A stretch of DNA of 64,000 nt from Dicaeum eximium (lineage: Eukaryota; Chordata; Aves; Passeriformes; Dicaeidae): positions 1,364,001 through 1,428,000 of the forward strand of contig VWZP01010715.1 in assembly GCA_013396995.1 (NCBI GenBank). The letters are read 5' to 3'. Positions 35,116 through 48,921 of the stretch are shown piece by piece (within the stretch, counting starts at the first letter, position 1; every line of letters begins with the position of its first letter). The notes below the pieces were generated by a model that saw nothing but the letters and a program-made list of their open reading frames with translations, was not told the origin of the DNA and made no database searches. Both the position numbers and the translations under genes were made by a program.

Positions 35116-36968
35116 ATTTACCTGATGGCTCAGTTCTGCCAGAAGGGGAAAGGGTGCTGGGTGCAATGAGGCACGGCTTGCTCCCACAAGTGTGCCCTTG
35201 CTCCTTACAACTGCATACACACACTTGTCTAGTTTCATAAATAGGGCTCTGTGTTTAGTACTGCAGTTCAGAGTCTGCAGAAGTCAGACATCTTCTGTGC
35301 CCTGGCCCTCAGTGCTGAGAGCACCTCGATTTCACACCCTGTTCTCTGGAGATATAGCTCCCATTCTCAAACCCTGGAAAAGACTGAAAGTGGCCAGCAC
35401 GAGTCCCTAGCTCCCTTCCTCTTGCATTGCTCCAGCTGTAGCACAAGGTCAATTCAGCCATCAGACTTCATAACCAGGCACACAAGAGGGATAATGTCAA
35501 TGACACACTTACTGCTTTCTTGTCCGTTTTGTAGACAGTCAGCAGAGAACTGAAGCAACGCATACATGTAAATGCCCAGGTAGTGCAGTTCCAGTTTTGC
35601 TTTACACCCAGAAGGCAAGAAAGAGGACAAGGTGTCCACAGACTGTTCCACCTTATTCTGGAATCCTGTGATTGCTAAGGTGTGGAGAATTGCAAGGTTA
35701 TGCAAAGGTGAAGTTGGCGGCCCAGTTCTTTATTTTCCTGTGATTAGGCTGCCCTGAAACAAGTTGTCTGAGCATGCTGAGAGTACCCCACAGAAGAAGG
35801 GGGTGTATTAATTTAAAGTCCTCTATGTTAATATTTGGCATTGAGTGCAGGGAAGAATGAGGTTTATTTAAGGGTAGTAGCAGGGACCATGGGAGGACTT
35901 CAGCCTAAAATAATAGACCACGGCAACTTACTGCTTCACATTTCAAAAGGTGTAATGGCTTGAAGGTGACTGAATTGAGCCTTTGACATAATATTCTCTT
36001 TGTCCACTTAAATTCATGGAAAGTCTAATAGATCAATTTTATAGTTCAGTAGTTTTAAATTAAAAAATACTTCAGGCTTTTGTTCAATAACATTAACATA
36101 AAATCCTGGCAGCACTGCAAAATTAGCATCCACAGTAATTGGCAGCTTAAACCAACTAGTTAGAATGCCTCTACACAGCATTACTGCCTCCTCCACATAA
36201 GATTATATTTTAAAGATTCTTTGCATAAAAAAAAAAGCATGGCATTCCCACTATCAGTTTGCTTAGGTAGCAATGTAATTTCAAATACATTGTCAATACT
36301 TTCTTCTCAAGAGAGAAACTGGAACTAATTGTAATACTGAAACCAATCGACCAAACCTATCAGATGACCAAACCTGAAGACATTTCTCTGCATTTTGTGA
36401 GTACCTATTTTTGAAACTGACCAAATAAAACCCCCTGAGTATTTGTGGTTAAAAATATCTGATTATTATTAAACTGTTGAAACATTTTCATATTCAGCTG
36501 GTAATTTCCATAAGAAGTTTTCATTACATTGGGCAACTTAATATTTCTAGTTGATTTTGTAAGTCAAATCAGTGAGAATAGGTTTTGCTAATGCTACATG
36601 AAAAAGTCCAGAACAAAGACCACTTCCCCATTGTTTTTAATTTTTATATCCATAAATATTATTCATCCAGAAGGGAAGGGAGTTGTCACTGGGCCTGGGA
36701 TTTGTGCCTGTAGTTCTTTTCCCTGGAGGCAATAGATAGGAAGAGATTAACTTCAGCAAGTAATTATTGGAGTGCAAAGGATTGTGAGAGCTAAATTTTC
36801 ATCATCTTATGACAAGGTCTAGCCTTTTCTCTCTTTGGACTGGAGATCCACAAGAATTGTGGAATTCATTAATTATCTGAGATATTTTAAGAAAGCATAA
36901 AAAATTCTTCTAAGTTAAAATTCTTTACCATTTTCATAAAAGAAGCTGTAGAAGCACACATGCACACA
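35116..36968. other. Mostly unassigned sequence right of the second LTR
   Basis: Apart from the weak exon candidate at 35513-35674, nothing recognisable. A 100-codon plus-strand frame (35251-35553) overlaps that candidate on the other strand, which weakens both. Confidence 0.5.
35513..35674 (-). CDS. Weak candidate internal exon, gene unidentified
   Basis: On the minus strand an acceptor-like tract ending CACACCTTAG (35675) precedes a 162-bp interval open in one frame and followed by a strong donor GTAAGTG starting at 35512. The phases would be 1 on both sides, giving a symmetric exon. The encoded stretch is amphipathic, with a Leu/Tyr-rich segment and two Cys. The base before the donor is A rather than the usual G, the frame stays open past the donor, and no homologous family is recognised. 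It could instead be decayed transposable-element sequence cut off from the gag-like relic by the LTR insertion, or chance. Confidence 0.18.
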
Positions 36969-37004
36969 CAAAACAAACAAACAAATAAACAAACAAACAA
37001 AACA
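36969..37004 (+). repeat. (AAAC)n microsatellite, slightly interrupted
   Basis: About nine AAAC units with one AAAT interruption, next to a short CACACA run. Confidence 0.93.
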
Positions 37005-40000
37005 GCTAGAGACTGTAAGATCTACACCAAGATTCCTGAAGGATTTTCAGCCAAGATCTGCCATAAAGAATATTTTCTTGGTCATGCTAGGATAAACAAT
37101 AGCTCAACTAGACAGTTATATTGGACACCATTTTAAAAGGCTTTAGCTAAACTGAGGATGATCCAGACAGAAATCATTTCTGCTCATTAACAGTTATATC
37201 CATAAATACTTGCCTAGGATATTAACACTGGTAGAATCTAATTGTGTATTGATATAGACTCTTTCTGGCCAGATAGTGACAGTAAATGAGAATAGGAGCA
37301 TTTGATGTTATGCAACAAAGTTTCATTGCTGTTCTTAGCACTCAAGAAGTTAATGATTCCATATGAAGTGGGTTCAGTTCCCACATAAAAAGATGTCATT
37401 CCACATCAGAAAGACCACATCAGCTGTAGTCTTGTTAGTCCAATCTCACATACTTTGTTACTCTTTCACACTTTTCATAAGATGCAAAAATGTCTGGTTT
37501 TACACATAATCCTGTCTCAGCTCTCTTGGTTCATTAGATGTCAGCCTTTGTTTTTAAAGGTGTGCTGCAATTGTCAGTCAGCCCAGCATTTCTCAGAGCT
37601 GGATGAGAAACATTCATCCTTTCCAGCTCCCAGCTCTGTGTGGTGGAATGCCAATGAAACAGGGTCAGGGAAAGTCAGATGTATAAATCTGTGAGAAATG
37701 CTGCCTGGTTCCCTGAAATAGTTCTTTGAACTGAAAAAAGTGCTAGAATTTCAAAACTGATTGGCTGCAAGAAAATTCAGGACTTGGCATGTCAGAATCA
37801 AGTCTTAAAACAATTCTTAAATATAGATGTGTGTGAAAACATCAGTTTCACTTTCCAGGGAGAGCTGCCATATCTTGCTCTCTGCTATTGCACCTACCTG
37901 AGGTCAAGGAACTAACAAGTTGCTGTCTAGAAAAATTGATATTGTAGTTGAGGCAATATCAATAGAAATATATTGAAAAAATTATTGGATTATGCTAATC
38001 TGTTAGAATGTGGAAAAAAAACAAAGCTGGACTAAGTCCCATATGACAAACATACCTTCAAAATTCCCTACACTGGGGTCAGAAAAGCATATTGCATCTG
38101 CTGTGGACTGATTAGTCTGTGAATTAGAACTCCCAGTAGTCTGCTTCACACACAGAAGTTAGGAGTGAACAGGCAAATAAAAACAAACCTCTATTTTATT
38201 TCAGTGAGGGCACAATTCTGCTGGAGAGAGTTAATGTGAGAACAGAATTGGAGAAATCATGAGCCCAGTGTTCTGGTGGCAACCAAGAATTATTTCATTT
38301 CAGCCAAATTCAGCAGCATCATTAAAGCACTGATTCCAGGCATGTATTATTGCTTTTCATAAGGCTGTTGAGATACAATTTACCATGAATTTTCAGAATC
38401 GTGCCTGCATGCACAAGATAAAATATCTCCCTTTGCAAATCTTAGCTACTCTTTCTTTTCATGGACTGTTCACAAATTAATGAATTTTATCTTTCTTGGC
38501 ATTTAATTATATTTTACCATCTTTTCACAACAGTAAGTACAGATTATTTATGAGGCATCTTGGTTTTACATACTCCTGTGTGGCAACTCAACACTTCTTA
38601 CATATTCCTCCAGAATATGTAAGCTGTTCAAAATGGAGAAGAGGTTTTAACTCTTAGGAGTGAGGAATGCAATACTATGCCAGAAAGGGCAAGGTGGCAA
38701 TCCATCACCAAAAAACATAACACATCATTATGCTTTGCTCAAGTAAAGCAATGTAATATTCTGAATATCAGAGGGAAGCTGGTTTCATTTAATATTTACA
38801 TAGGCAAGGGTACAAGGTATAAAGGAATACATGGGTTTAAGGAATACATCTAAACTCAGTGCAGAAAACACACATATTAAATGTGTGTGCCTGAAAAGGC
38901 AACATAAAAATGGTTTGGTTTTAAGTATACCATAAGTATGATGTTCTTTGATTAGCCTAAACTTAACTTGAGAAAGGTTTATATTTCTCATAATTTTCCT
39001 GTATTAATTTTCCTAAGACAGTGACAGGGTTTAAAGTAAGAATCTCAACATAAAAAAAAAAACCCACAAACTCTTCTGCCACCTGCCAAATGTGTTAATG
39101 TTTACCTACCTCTTGAGCTTCAGTCCAAAATCTGTTCTGGGTCTGGTTACGAGTGAATATATTCCATGCTTGCAAGAGTGGAGAAAATAGATTCTCTGAT
39201 CTCTGACTTCTGTGATTAAGTGATTCCTTTAGGGAAAGTAAATATATTTATCACCTTTAGACTGCAAGACTCCTACAAGAAATTGTCGTATCATCAAAAT
39301 GATGAGAATGTACACTTACTACTCTGTGCTCTGATGTCAAAAAACATCAGGAGAAAGCAAGAGAGGGAAGATTAATCTAAGACTACCAGGTAAAGGACGA
39401 TGAACAGCTAGAAGTAGTGCATGCCTACCTGCTCACCTTAGTGGCACACTCCCACCATTTGTCTTTCCCAACAATATTTAGGAAAGTGTACTCTCCACCA
39501 CTTGAATACTGACAGTGAGAGCAGAAAAACCCTCTTATTTTCCAAATTATTTTAGGGAAAATATGAAAATGTAACACAAAAACCTTGGTGTTTTAATAGG
39601 AGTCAAATTATAACCAACCAGAAGAAAATGTTTCTGTATATAACCTTAATTAATGCAATTAGTTTATAGAAATTTCCAGCATTTCGAATTTTACCAACAC
39701 TTACTATTAAAAAAAAAAAACACCAAGGAAGCTAAAGCCAGACAAATATTTCACATATTTATTTAATAAAAAATAATTCTCTTACTTCAACATTGCTGAG
39801 CTAATGATCATGTCAAACACATGATGTGTGAATATATATATTGCACAAGAACTCCTCTGACCTTACTTAGATATCTGAGGAGTGGGTGTCTAAATGCATC
39901 ACCTTATACTCCCCTGCAATTTCCAGGAAAAAAAAAATTAATTATCCCTCACCTCCCCAGGGCAATTTATTACATCTAAAATGCTTATCTAAAACAAGTC

Positions 40001-42224
40001 ACGTGAGTGTCCTCCAAGGATATCCACATCTCTCCATTTGTTTCAAGAGGAGTGTAGGATGACCCATTTAGGCTTTCCACAGAGCTTTCAACAACTAAAG
40101 GTGACTGAGGTGAAATCCCCTCTCAAAGCTTTGTCCTGTAGACATTTTCCTTACAGCAATGCAGATCTGAGAGCAGGCATGCCCTGGAATGCATCCATCC
40201 CGTGCCTGGCAGAAAGTAGTTCTGACTTCCAGAACTACTTTTCATGGTCCTGCTCAGCTTCACACAGCCGAGCATTTTAACTGCTGAATGGAAAACAGTT
40301 AAACTGTTACTCAGTGGAACAGACTGTGATATAATGTGATCATAAAATGCTTTGCAGAAAGAAAATTCCTTATTTGTCTCTTGAATTTAAACAAATTAAA
40401 GAAACACGCAAAACTAATACTTTGAATTCCATTTGGTATAATGTCCCTATTTGAGAGAATATTTAAACAGATGTTTAATATTAGGTCTGTTTCTAAATCC
40501 CATTAGGATCAATGGGGTACAAATGCATGCTTAAATTTAGTCTTGTGCATACAGTCTTCCTGAATAGAAATTGATTCAGCATGTACTGAAGAGCTTCCCT
40601 GGACTGTAGCCTGAGAGATTAACTTAAATATGTTTTCAGCTGCCCAGCTACAGGCACCCTACTGGGAAAATTTAGTCAGAAGCTTTATCTTGGTATAGCT
40701 TAATGCATGTTGTTTATCACCTTACTGGTCTCACACTGTTCTTCTGGAACTGTATTTTGGGAATCTGTTGGGGTTTATGTTTTCTTTTTAATAACTGTGG
40801 TCACCTTCTGCCTTCAGCCAAAGTATAAGAGGAATGACATTTATTCCAGGTGAGGGAAAACTCAACCATTTTCCCAATCACAATTTCACTCAGCTTTCCT
40901 ACTCTGAATAGAAAACACTTTGCTTTGCTTTTTTCACCCATGCTTTGAGGAGAACCACTAACTTTCTTTCTCTAGGCAATCTAAATTACTATTTTGACAT
41001 GTAGGTTATTAATTTTTGATTGTTATCTTATGGATACCAGCAGCATTCAATTATTAGGCAATCTGTTGCTCTTACTTGCTTGCCCACTTTGCATTTGTCA
41101 TCATGACAATATCAAAAAAAAAAAAAAAGTGTACCTCACCATTTATGTGTTTTATGCTCTGGATCAAGGATGCTAAATTGTGACATTATTAAAAGAGAGC
41201 AAAAGAACAGAAAATCCAGGATTTTCCTATTAGACATATTCCTCCACTAAAGGGCAATGCTCTGTGGTCTACAATAGCTTTTTCTATTTCAGGAATATAT
41301 TCTAGAAATCCAGTGGGTTGGAATTCTTTAAATGTTCAGTATTGAGAAATAGGCCAGCTTCTTAAATTTGCTGAAAAGAAGATATAAATACTGTTAGTGT
41401 TGTCCTCATCTTAAAAAAATTTAAAATTAAAAATTTTAAACATAACATTCTCTATTAAATGAGGATCCTTAGGAGTATTTTCATGTCACATTTAACTACT
41501 TCAGTGACAAGTCTATTTTTTCATCCTAGTTATTCCCATAAGTGACAGTGAAGTACAACCAAAATTATTCCCAAGCAGCATAACCACAACTGCTTACTAA
41601 ACTTGGAAGACCAGTCAAATTAATCTATGCCAATTCTTCAAAAGCTTCAAACTTTGGACATTAACCAATGGTAGCAGAATCTAATTGCAAATATTCATTG
41701 AAGATGCCATAAAGTATCACTTGGGATAACTGCGAGTTATGGTTTAATTTTGGAAAATGAGTTCAGCAAGTGCTTGAGTCCAATATAAATTCCTATGATC
41801 TGACATAAGCACCTTTTTAAAGATACATTTAAAATATTTTCATTATCAGAACATGAGAATTGGATTCAAAACCAGTCAAGAGCCCTTCCAGCCTGGTCAC
41901 TGAATTTTGAATCAGAAATTCAGACTGTGACTTTTACTGGTAGTAAACTCTTTAGCATAGTAAAAATCCTGAAGAAACTGAATATTCAGAGAGGGCTTTA
42001 CAGATATATGAACTATTTAAGCTAAGTACGAGAGGTAGAATCATAGTCTTTATGGAATGATTACAAATCTAGTGAAATAATATATCTAAAGAGTAAGCAG
42101 TTTTATTTATAGAGTAATTGTCATTTTCAAAGCATCTTGAAGCCCTAGGTTGATGCTACACCTTTGAGTAGTCAGTTCATGGTGTTTTGCTAGGCTTATT
42201 ACAGCAGTACGTCCTCTTCCTGCC

Positions 42225-42249
42225 CTGCTAAACCCCTGGTGTTTAGCAG
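42225..42249. repeat. Perfect 9-bp inverted repeat with 7-base spacer
   Basis: CTGCTAAAC (42225-42233) pairs with GTTTAGCAG (42241-42249). No flanking T run or other sign of a functional RNA is visible. Confidence 0.9.
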
Positions 42250-42537
42250 ATCCTTCACATTTTAATTAATATTATAAAAACTCTCTATAATATAAGTCTT
42301 CTGAATTATTAACTGGGAATACTACAATATGCTGGGATTTTAAAGTCTTTTAATTGCAATGAAAAAAGAAAATAATATGAAAACACTACAACTATATTTT
42401 CCCAGAATGTTTCTAGGGCAGGCATAGATGAGGTTTTGTTGTACAGTAATTTGCGTAAATTTTACAACTTAAATATGAAAATTAGTGATATTCCATGACA
42501 ACATTATATAGTTAAGCTACTAACATATGACTGTCAT

Positions 42538-42571
42538 TTTCATTGGAATGTGCCTTTCATTGGAAAGTGCC
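42538..42571. repeat. Tandem duplication, 17-bp period
   Basis: TTTCATTGGAATGTGCC is followed directly by TTTCATTGGAAAGTGCC, one mismatch. Confidence 0.9.
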
Positions 42572-45500
42572 TTTTATGAACAAAGATTACATCTCTTTTT
42601 CCTAATCCTTTATGCTGGAAACCTTTACAGAAGTGAAAGGGTGACTGAATTCATGCAGAACATATAGTAGCGAGGTGAAGCATAAAATATGTGAGCCACA
42701 TTTTCACTTGATGAATAGATAGGATTCATGTAATACAAAATTTAAACTGGTAAAAATCCAATAATGTAACCACCGAAGATGATGAAGTTGAAAGCCTGTT
42801 CCTTCAGTGACATTTAAACTAAACCTAAGATGATATAATTCTGCATATTTATCAGGCTACCTTGTATATTTTAAATTTATATCATGTACTGTATTTTTTA
42901 AAAAGCAACTGTGAGGAAATCCAAACATAATCCTTTTCTACAAAAATCAAACCAGGACAAAAAAAAAAAAGAAATTGAAAAATAATTCCATATTTTAATT
43001 GCATTGCTCTCAGCAATCATCTTAAATTTCTTCCTGCACAGTTAAAATAAATTAAAACACTATTACCCTCACGGCCTTCTGGTTTAGCCAGGCAGGCTTG
43101 AGCACTCTTCTGCCTTTAATTAAGTATGGACAGATAAAGTCTTTTGTTCTTTTTCTGATATGTTTGACACCTGCTGTCTTTGTAATCAGGGAAATTAGTC
43201 AGGAAGTTCCAGCAGAGAGGCTTTTAGTCAGAAGCAACACCTGGGTCCCTATCTATGCCTTCATGTCACGTAACATTGTCCTGCGCCCACAGCACAAGAG
43301 ACAAAAAGCTGAACAAGTGGTGAGCTTTCAGCTTCAGATACAAAACAGGCTCAATGGGCTTCTGTAGAAATCAGTGGTAAAACAAAAGCCATATGCTAAC
43401 CCCTTCTTTTGCTAAAATGAAGGAAAAACTACCTTCCTTTTTTTACTCCTCCTCATTATTTTGGGATGATTTATTAGAGTGTGCTTTTGCAATCCAGTTC
43501 AAGCAAGTAGGGCCAAATCTACCAGTTTTTATAGCCAGGTCACAATTCCTTCCAGTGTGATCCTGGACAAAATCCCATTTTCTGTGGACTGACGTCACTT
43601 CAAAGTTATCTTGAGTTATAGCAGCTCCTGTGTCAAGTTTTCTCCATGCAGTAAATGCCTTATCTTGGTGAGTTCAACACAAGCTCACTCGCCACTGAGG
43701 GTATGGGCTAAAACTCATTCAAACATGCCAGATCTTAAAGAGGTTATTTCTGCTTGATTGGTTTTTAGTGAAACCCTACATCCACCATGCAAATTCAGGC
43801 TGGCAGTGCAAGCCAGGGCCACAGGGCATGAGGAAATAACCTATACAGCAAACCAGCATATGGCATCTGAAAAAAAAAGAAGCTGTGGGATTCACCCTGC
43901 AGGTCCCAGAGGCTACAAATACTAGTGCCTGTAGCCCCACTATGAAGACTGGTGTTATTTCACACTGACACTGTTTTCACCCAGACTGATTTTGTTTTAG
44001 AGAAATTATCCATGTGTATGCAAGTTCAAGCTAGCTACAGCAAAGGTGCACATCACAACTACTATGAATTCCTGCACAAATAAGCACAAGTGAAAGAGTG
44101 ATGGTGAAGACATAGTCCCTTCCAGAATCAGTCACTTCAGCTAGGAGTCCATCATGCTTCATAAAAATTTTGCATTTGTTCACTTTTCCTTTTATTCCTG
44201 TCCATCTTGCCTGTACCATGTAAGCAAGTAAGAACTGTCATCATCCTTTCTCATAGACTTACTGAGACAGCAGATCTGATGCTGCAGTAGCCCTACACTT
44301 GTGATGAGGTATCACAAGCTCAAATCAGCCCTCTACCTTAAGCCTCCATCTCAGTTATTACCATTTTCAATTCAATCCCACTCCTCCATGGTGGTCTTTC
44401 CCCAGCTTTCAGAGGCTGGCAACAAAGATTTCCCCCTTCCTTTTAGCAGCTGGGCACTTTGTTAGGAGAGTAACAGTGGGCTGAGCCGCTCAAAACCGCT
44501 GAGCTCTTTCTAGCATTGCCTGCCAACATGTTCTTTTTTTCCTCTGGTTCTGTGTCCCCAATCAGCTCCTCAACTGCCAAGAAGCAGACAATTCATGCAG
44601 GCAGCAGATCACAGCACAGGTAGGACTGGAGCTGAGCAGGAGAGAGAAAATTTCTTCAATTATCAAGACCCTATGCAAAATTCCACGATGGAGAAAATCT
44701 CTATGAGGTGGCAACCATGACTTCACAGAGTATGGCTGAGGTTTAATTACTGTTTAGAAAGCATTCTGTTAAAATTATCCTAGGAAAGACACCATTCCAC
44801 CCAAGTGGAGACAGCAGTGCCTAGCCCACAGGTTGCTGTGCTGCTTCCCTGTGTTTAGACCCATGAGCATTCTCAGACCTGAAAAAACAGCTTTCTCTTA
44901 CAAACCAAGTTTAGAGATTTGTGGTACACTTTCATTCTCATCAGGGTAAAAGAAAGGCTGGTGGTGAGATTAAAGAGTCCCAGGTCTGCAGTGAGCAGAA
45001 TGGGGGCTGTGCTGCCCTCCAGGAGTGTCCCCAGCCACATACAAGTACTGAGGTACCAGAAAGCAGCTGGTTTGGAGAAGGGGTTAACAGTGGTTCCCTT
45101 GTCACCCTTATTTGTGAACAATGTGATAAAATGTTGTTAGCACACAACATTTTCCAATGTGTTTGGCAGATATTAACTAACCAGTACTTTCAGTCTTGAA
45201 AGCATTGCAGCACTTCAGAACTGAAGAGAATGAAGCTCAGGAGGTTAATAACTTATAGGAAATGACAGTGAAATAATGTGGTAGAATTGCATTTAGAATT
45301 ATTATGTTTCTACTTCATGCTTCTGTGCTACAATCCACATATCATGATTTTCCTGGTTTAAAAAAAAAAAAAAAGAAAAATTATTACTAGGTATAATAAA
45401 ATTATATTATTTCTCTAATTTTATCTTTTCAGATTTAATGCATTTTTAGACATATGCCACTGTAATTCCCTTCCTTTTTCCTAAAATTTCTCTCCCAACC

Positions 45501-47238
45501 AATATCACATAAATTTCTAAATACTAAGTATCCCCATTAAGAAATGTAGTATTACTGCCTGCTTTGATTTTTCTACACATTGATTATTCTTTAAGTATAA
45601 CATTTTATTTTTTATTATTGGTGGTAATTCTTTAAACTTAAATTTTATTCATTACTATTAGTGATTAAAAGAATCCTTGGTTTACACACCCTCTTTCAGT
45701 TCTAGATGCACATGCATCATTTTTAGAGTGAATTCCACTTTAAAATAGATTCTCTGCTTTTCAACAGTTTTCTGGATTACCCTGACTGAAACTATGACAA
45801 TTTTAGAAAACTGCTGTAATGCTACAATGCCACCATCTGGTCACAGTGAAGGATCTGATCTTGCAGGTGCTAAAGTCACTGAACCTCAATGAATTCAGCA
45901 AGACACCACTGACAGTATAGGCTGAATATTGAACAGATGTATGCACAGAACTGGTCTTGTTTATTGCAGGATTTTGATTAGCCAGAGACTGAGAGCAGCT
46001 TAAAGAGTAAGCAGTGCATCTGCTCTTTCTTTCTCTTCATTTGCAGGTCTGCCTAAGAGGCTCTGAATCCTTAATAAATTGTACACATGATATGTGTGGT
46101 TATATGTGTGATTGCATGTAGCATGTGAAGATCCGTCTGCATCCCTCTGATGCCCCAAAATCTTCCTCTGGGAGCCCTGGGGAGCTGGACTGGAGAAGGC
46201 TGGGGGCTTTCACCCTCAGCCCTCACTGCCCATCCCAAGGGCAGAGCTGCATCTGGGCGGGGCAAGAAGAGCCAGCCACAAGCTCCCAAAACCCACACCA
46301 AAAGCTGAAAATCTTTACTGAGGAAATTCCAAATATTTTAGCAATTCCTTTTGAATTATATCGTGGGAAGTAATGCCACTCTTCTTGGAGCAAACTACAG
46401 TGCTTTCTTGCTTTTGAAACACCTGAAGAAGTGGGAATGAGCAGAAGTTGGCATGGGAGCACAAAGTGAAAGAAAACCAAAATAAACACAAAACTACATA
46501 ATCTCTGAATATCAGTCACAGCCAAAAGAGGTGTCTTTTTCAGTGTCTAAACCTGACTAGACAGAATCTGATTTTACATATGTTGACTGCAAAGCAGCAC
46601 CATAACATCTTGCTCTATTGTAAAGTGCTACTTGGTGGGGAATGCCAAGAAGACACCTTTTACTTCTTGCAGCAGAGAAAAAAGACATTCATCTGGTTTG
46701 GAAACGTATTATAATTTGTTTCTGTGCTGATATTCCACGTGCTGATTTTAAATCAAAACCATTTGTGGCTGCTGGACTGATTTCTCTTGAATGTAAGTAA
46801 AATGTGAAATAAAATGGCAGGAGCAGGAGGAGCAGCAGGAGCAAGTTAGAAGTCAAATGGCAGCCTCTCTCATTGCACCCAGTTTTCATGGGCTAAAGGA
46901 AACAGAACGGTAATATTAAGAATATAAATAGAAATTGAAGTTAACAGTGGTGTCCCAGAAAAATATATTTCTAAAAATATATTTTGGAAAATTAAGTCAT
47001 AAAAATACCTGCTCTCAGAACCATCAGAAGGCAGAATTGTTTTCTGTTAATACTGGAGGTGGATTCAGTCTAAGAACCTGAGTATGCAGGGCCTGGCATA
47101 TGTCATACAGGACCAGGAAATTACATCAAAGGGAAAGGTAAAAGCAGGAGATAAAGGGGGAAGGAGGGAAGAGATCCTGTTTTTCTGTTAAAGTTACCAA
47201 AGGACACAGAAGAAGCTTGTTCAGGTTCATATCTTAGT

Positions 47239-47261
47239 AAAAAAAAAAAAAAAAAAAAAAA
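47239..47261. repeat. Poly(A) tract, about 23 bases
   Basis: The longest homopolymer in the window. The sequence before it is not recognised as a retroposed gene, and no flanking duplication is evident. Confidence 0.93.
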
Positions 47262-48465
47262 CACAAACCACCACTTATTATTCCTGGGATCTCAGTGAAC
47301 TTGCTATGATTCAGTGTATAATACAAAATCAGCAAAACTTAATTCTCAAATGAAATATTAAACAGCAGATGGCAAATTTGTCCCAGGACCTTGCTGTGTG
47401 CACTAGGATTGTAGCAATTGCTAAAATTCTGTACTTAACATAAAGATATTAGGAAATCCAACAATAACCCAGAAGAAAGCATGAAACTGTAGATAGGGAT
47501 GTCCTTCAGCATGAATTTGAGCAGAACTAAAAAGAATGTTCTAAAAGTGCAATAATCATTGCTCTGGACCTTATGCAAGCACATAGCATCTTAGAAAGCA
47601 TCTTAGAAAGAAAGGTGTGAAACCACAGGTTTTGAATGTGCCATGGTTTGCACTGTGTAGATGACAGTACCTGGCCAATAAACTTTTGAACAAGTAGATG
47701 TGATGCCTTTCCAACAAGTAATCTGTTCAGCTTTTTGACTGTTGCAGAGACCATTTGTTGTTGTTCCCACTCCATCACTTTGGGACCTACTGGTAGGGGC
47801 ACTGTAGATCCAGTGATTGGCAAGACCACTGGGCAGGTGTTACATCGGCTCAACAGAAATATTTTTGCTTTGGGAAGAAGACCAGCTGGGAAAGAGGTCA
47901 TCAATTAGCCCTGAAGTCTGTTCTCAATACCCCATTTCTTCTGGGCACTTTGAGAATGGATCCCAATGAAGTGCTCTGGCAAGAGCCCAACCTGGACCCG
48001 CCTTTTGACATTGTTTCACCAAATGACCTACGCACATTATACACCTCCAAACCAACACAAGGAATGTAGTTCTCCTGCAGGTTTTATATGTTAGTGTGTG
48101 CATTTTAACAGAGAGTAAAAGAAAAATTTGTATTAAGAAACATTTTAATTTTGTTTGATGAAATATTGTTGGTTTGATTGCTTCCGCATTCAGCATTTCT
48201 GACTAACAAATTAGTTGCCTGACACAGACACACTGCAGCGTATAAAATACTGCAACTGCCACTTCAGAGGGGCACAAGTATACCATAGGTCTTAAAGGCA
48301 CCCAACCAGCCCCATGTGACTAAGTCACAGTATCATAATTAGAAACCTATCTTTAGACAATTGAATAAAGCCCTGAATATTTCAGAACAAAAATCCCCAG
48401 TGTTCGACCACAAGCAGGTAATGTATTAGGAAGAGAGAATGGCCTAATTGCTGGGCCTTGAATTT

Positions 48466-48466
<1 letters not shown>
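47262..48466. other. Unassigned sequence with a weak zinc-knuckle-like minus-strand frame
   Basis: The minus-strand frame 47924-48196 contains Cys-x2-Cys, Gly-His, then four residues on a Cys, followed by a second His-Trp and a Cys-Pro about 20-30 residues on. This loosely resembles a pair of retroviral CCHC zinc knuckles, but the spacing of the first knuckle is two residues short and the second lacks its first Cys pair. No other retroviral domain is recognised around it. The adjacent 125-codon minus frame (47527-47904) is not recognised. Confidence 0.2.
47585..47608. repeat. Perfect tandem duplication, 12-bp unit
   Basis: AGCATCTTAGAA occurs twice in direct succession. Confidence 0.93.
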
Positions 48467-48496
<30 letters not shown>

Positions 48497-48508
48497 AGAT
48501 AGATAAAT
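48467..48508 (+). repeat. (AAAT)n microsatellite with a short GATA-type stretch
   Basis: About eight AAAT units followed by AGATAGATAAAT. Confidence 0.93.
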
Positions 48509-48891
48509 ACATTCATCCCAATGAACATTTTTAAGCTGTATAAAGTTTGGGGAGTTTAATTCCTTTCATGCAGCTTTAATTCGGACAAGAAGCCAAACTG
48601 CTGGAGTAGAAGATTCCTTTCACACCCTTCTTGAACCAAATGCAAACGTAAAACAGAAAGAGACAACATCCAACTACTAGCAATAATTGCAAATGATTAC
48701 TATTTACAGAGTATTCATCAGCATACACTTCATCAAGACTGTTACCACAGCTTTCTCTTGGAATAAGAGATTGAATTCTGGTATTTCTTATGACACAAAT
48801 CCAATTATGAGGCTTTTTCATGCTGCAAACAAATGCCTTATTTTCTGCCTTATTTTCTTCTTTTTACATTCTGCTAAATATATGTTTTATA

Positions 48892-48921
48892 GGTTTTATG
48901 CTCATATGTTTTATGCTCATT
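48892..48921. repeat. Near-tandem duplication, 15-bp period
   Basis: GGTTTTATGCTCATA is followed by TGTTTTATGCTCATT. Confidence 0.85.

Larger units (their letters stand above)
37005..47238. other. Unique AT-rich sequence without recognisable genes
   Basis: About 10 kb with only motif-free short frames. There are homopolymer A tracts near 39709-39720, 41114-41128 and 45360-45374, and a GC-richer patch at about 46130-46300 with frames open on both strands. The 43010-43370 interval contrasts with its AT-rich surroundings and has an 89-codon plus frame, but no domain was recognised. Confidence 0.55.
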
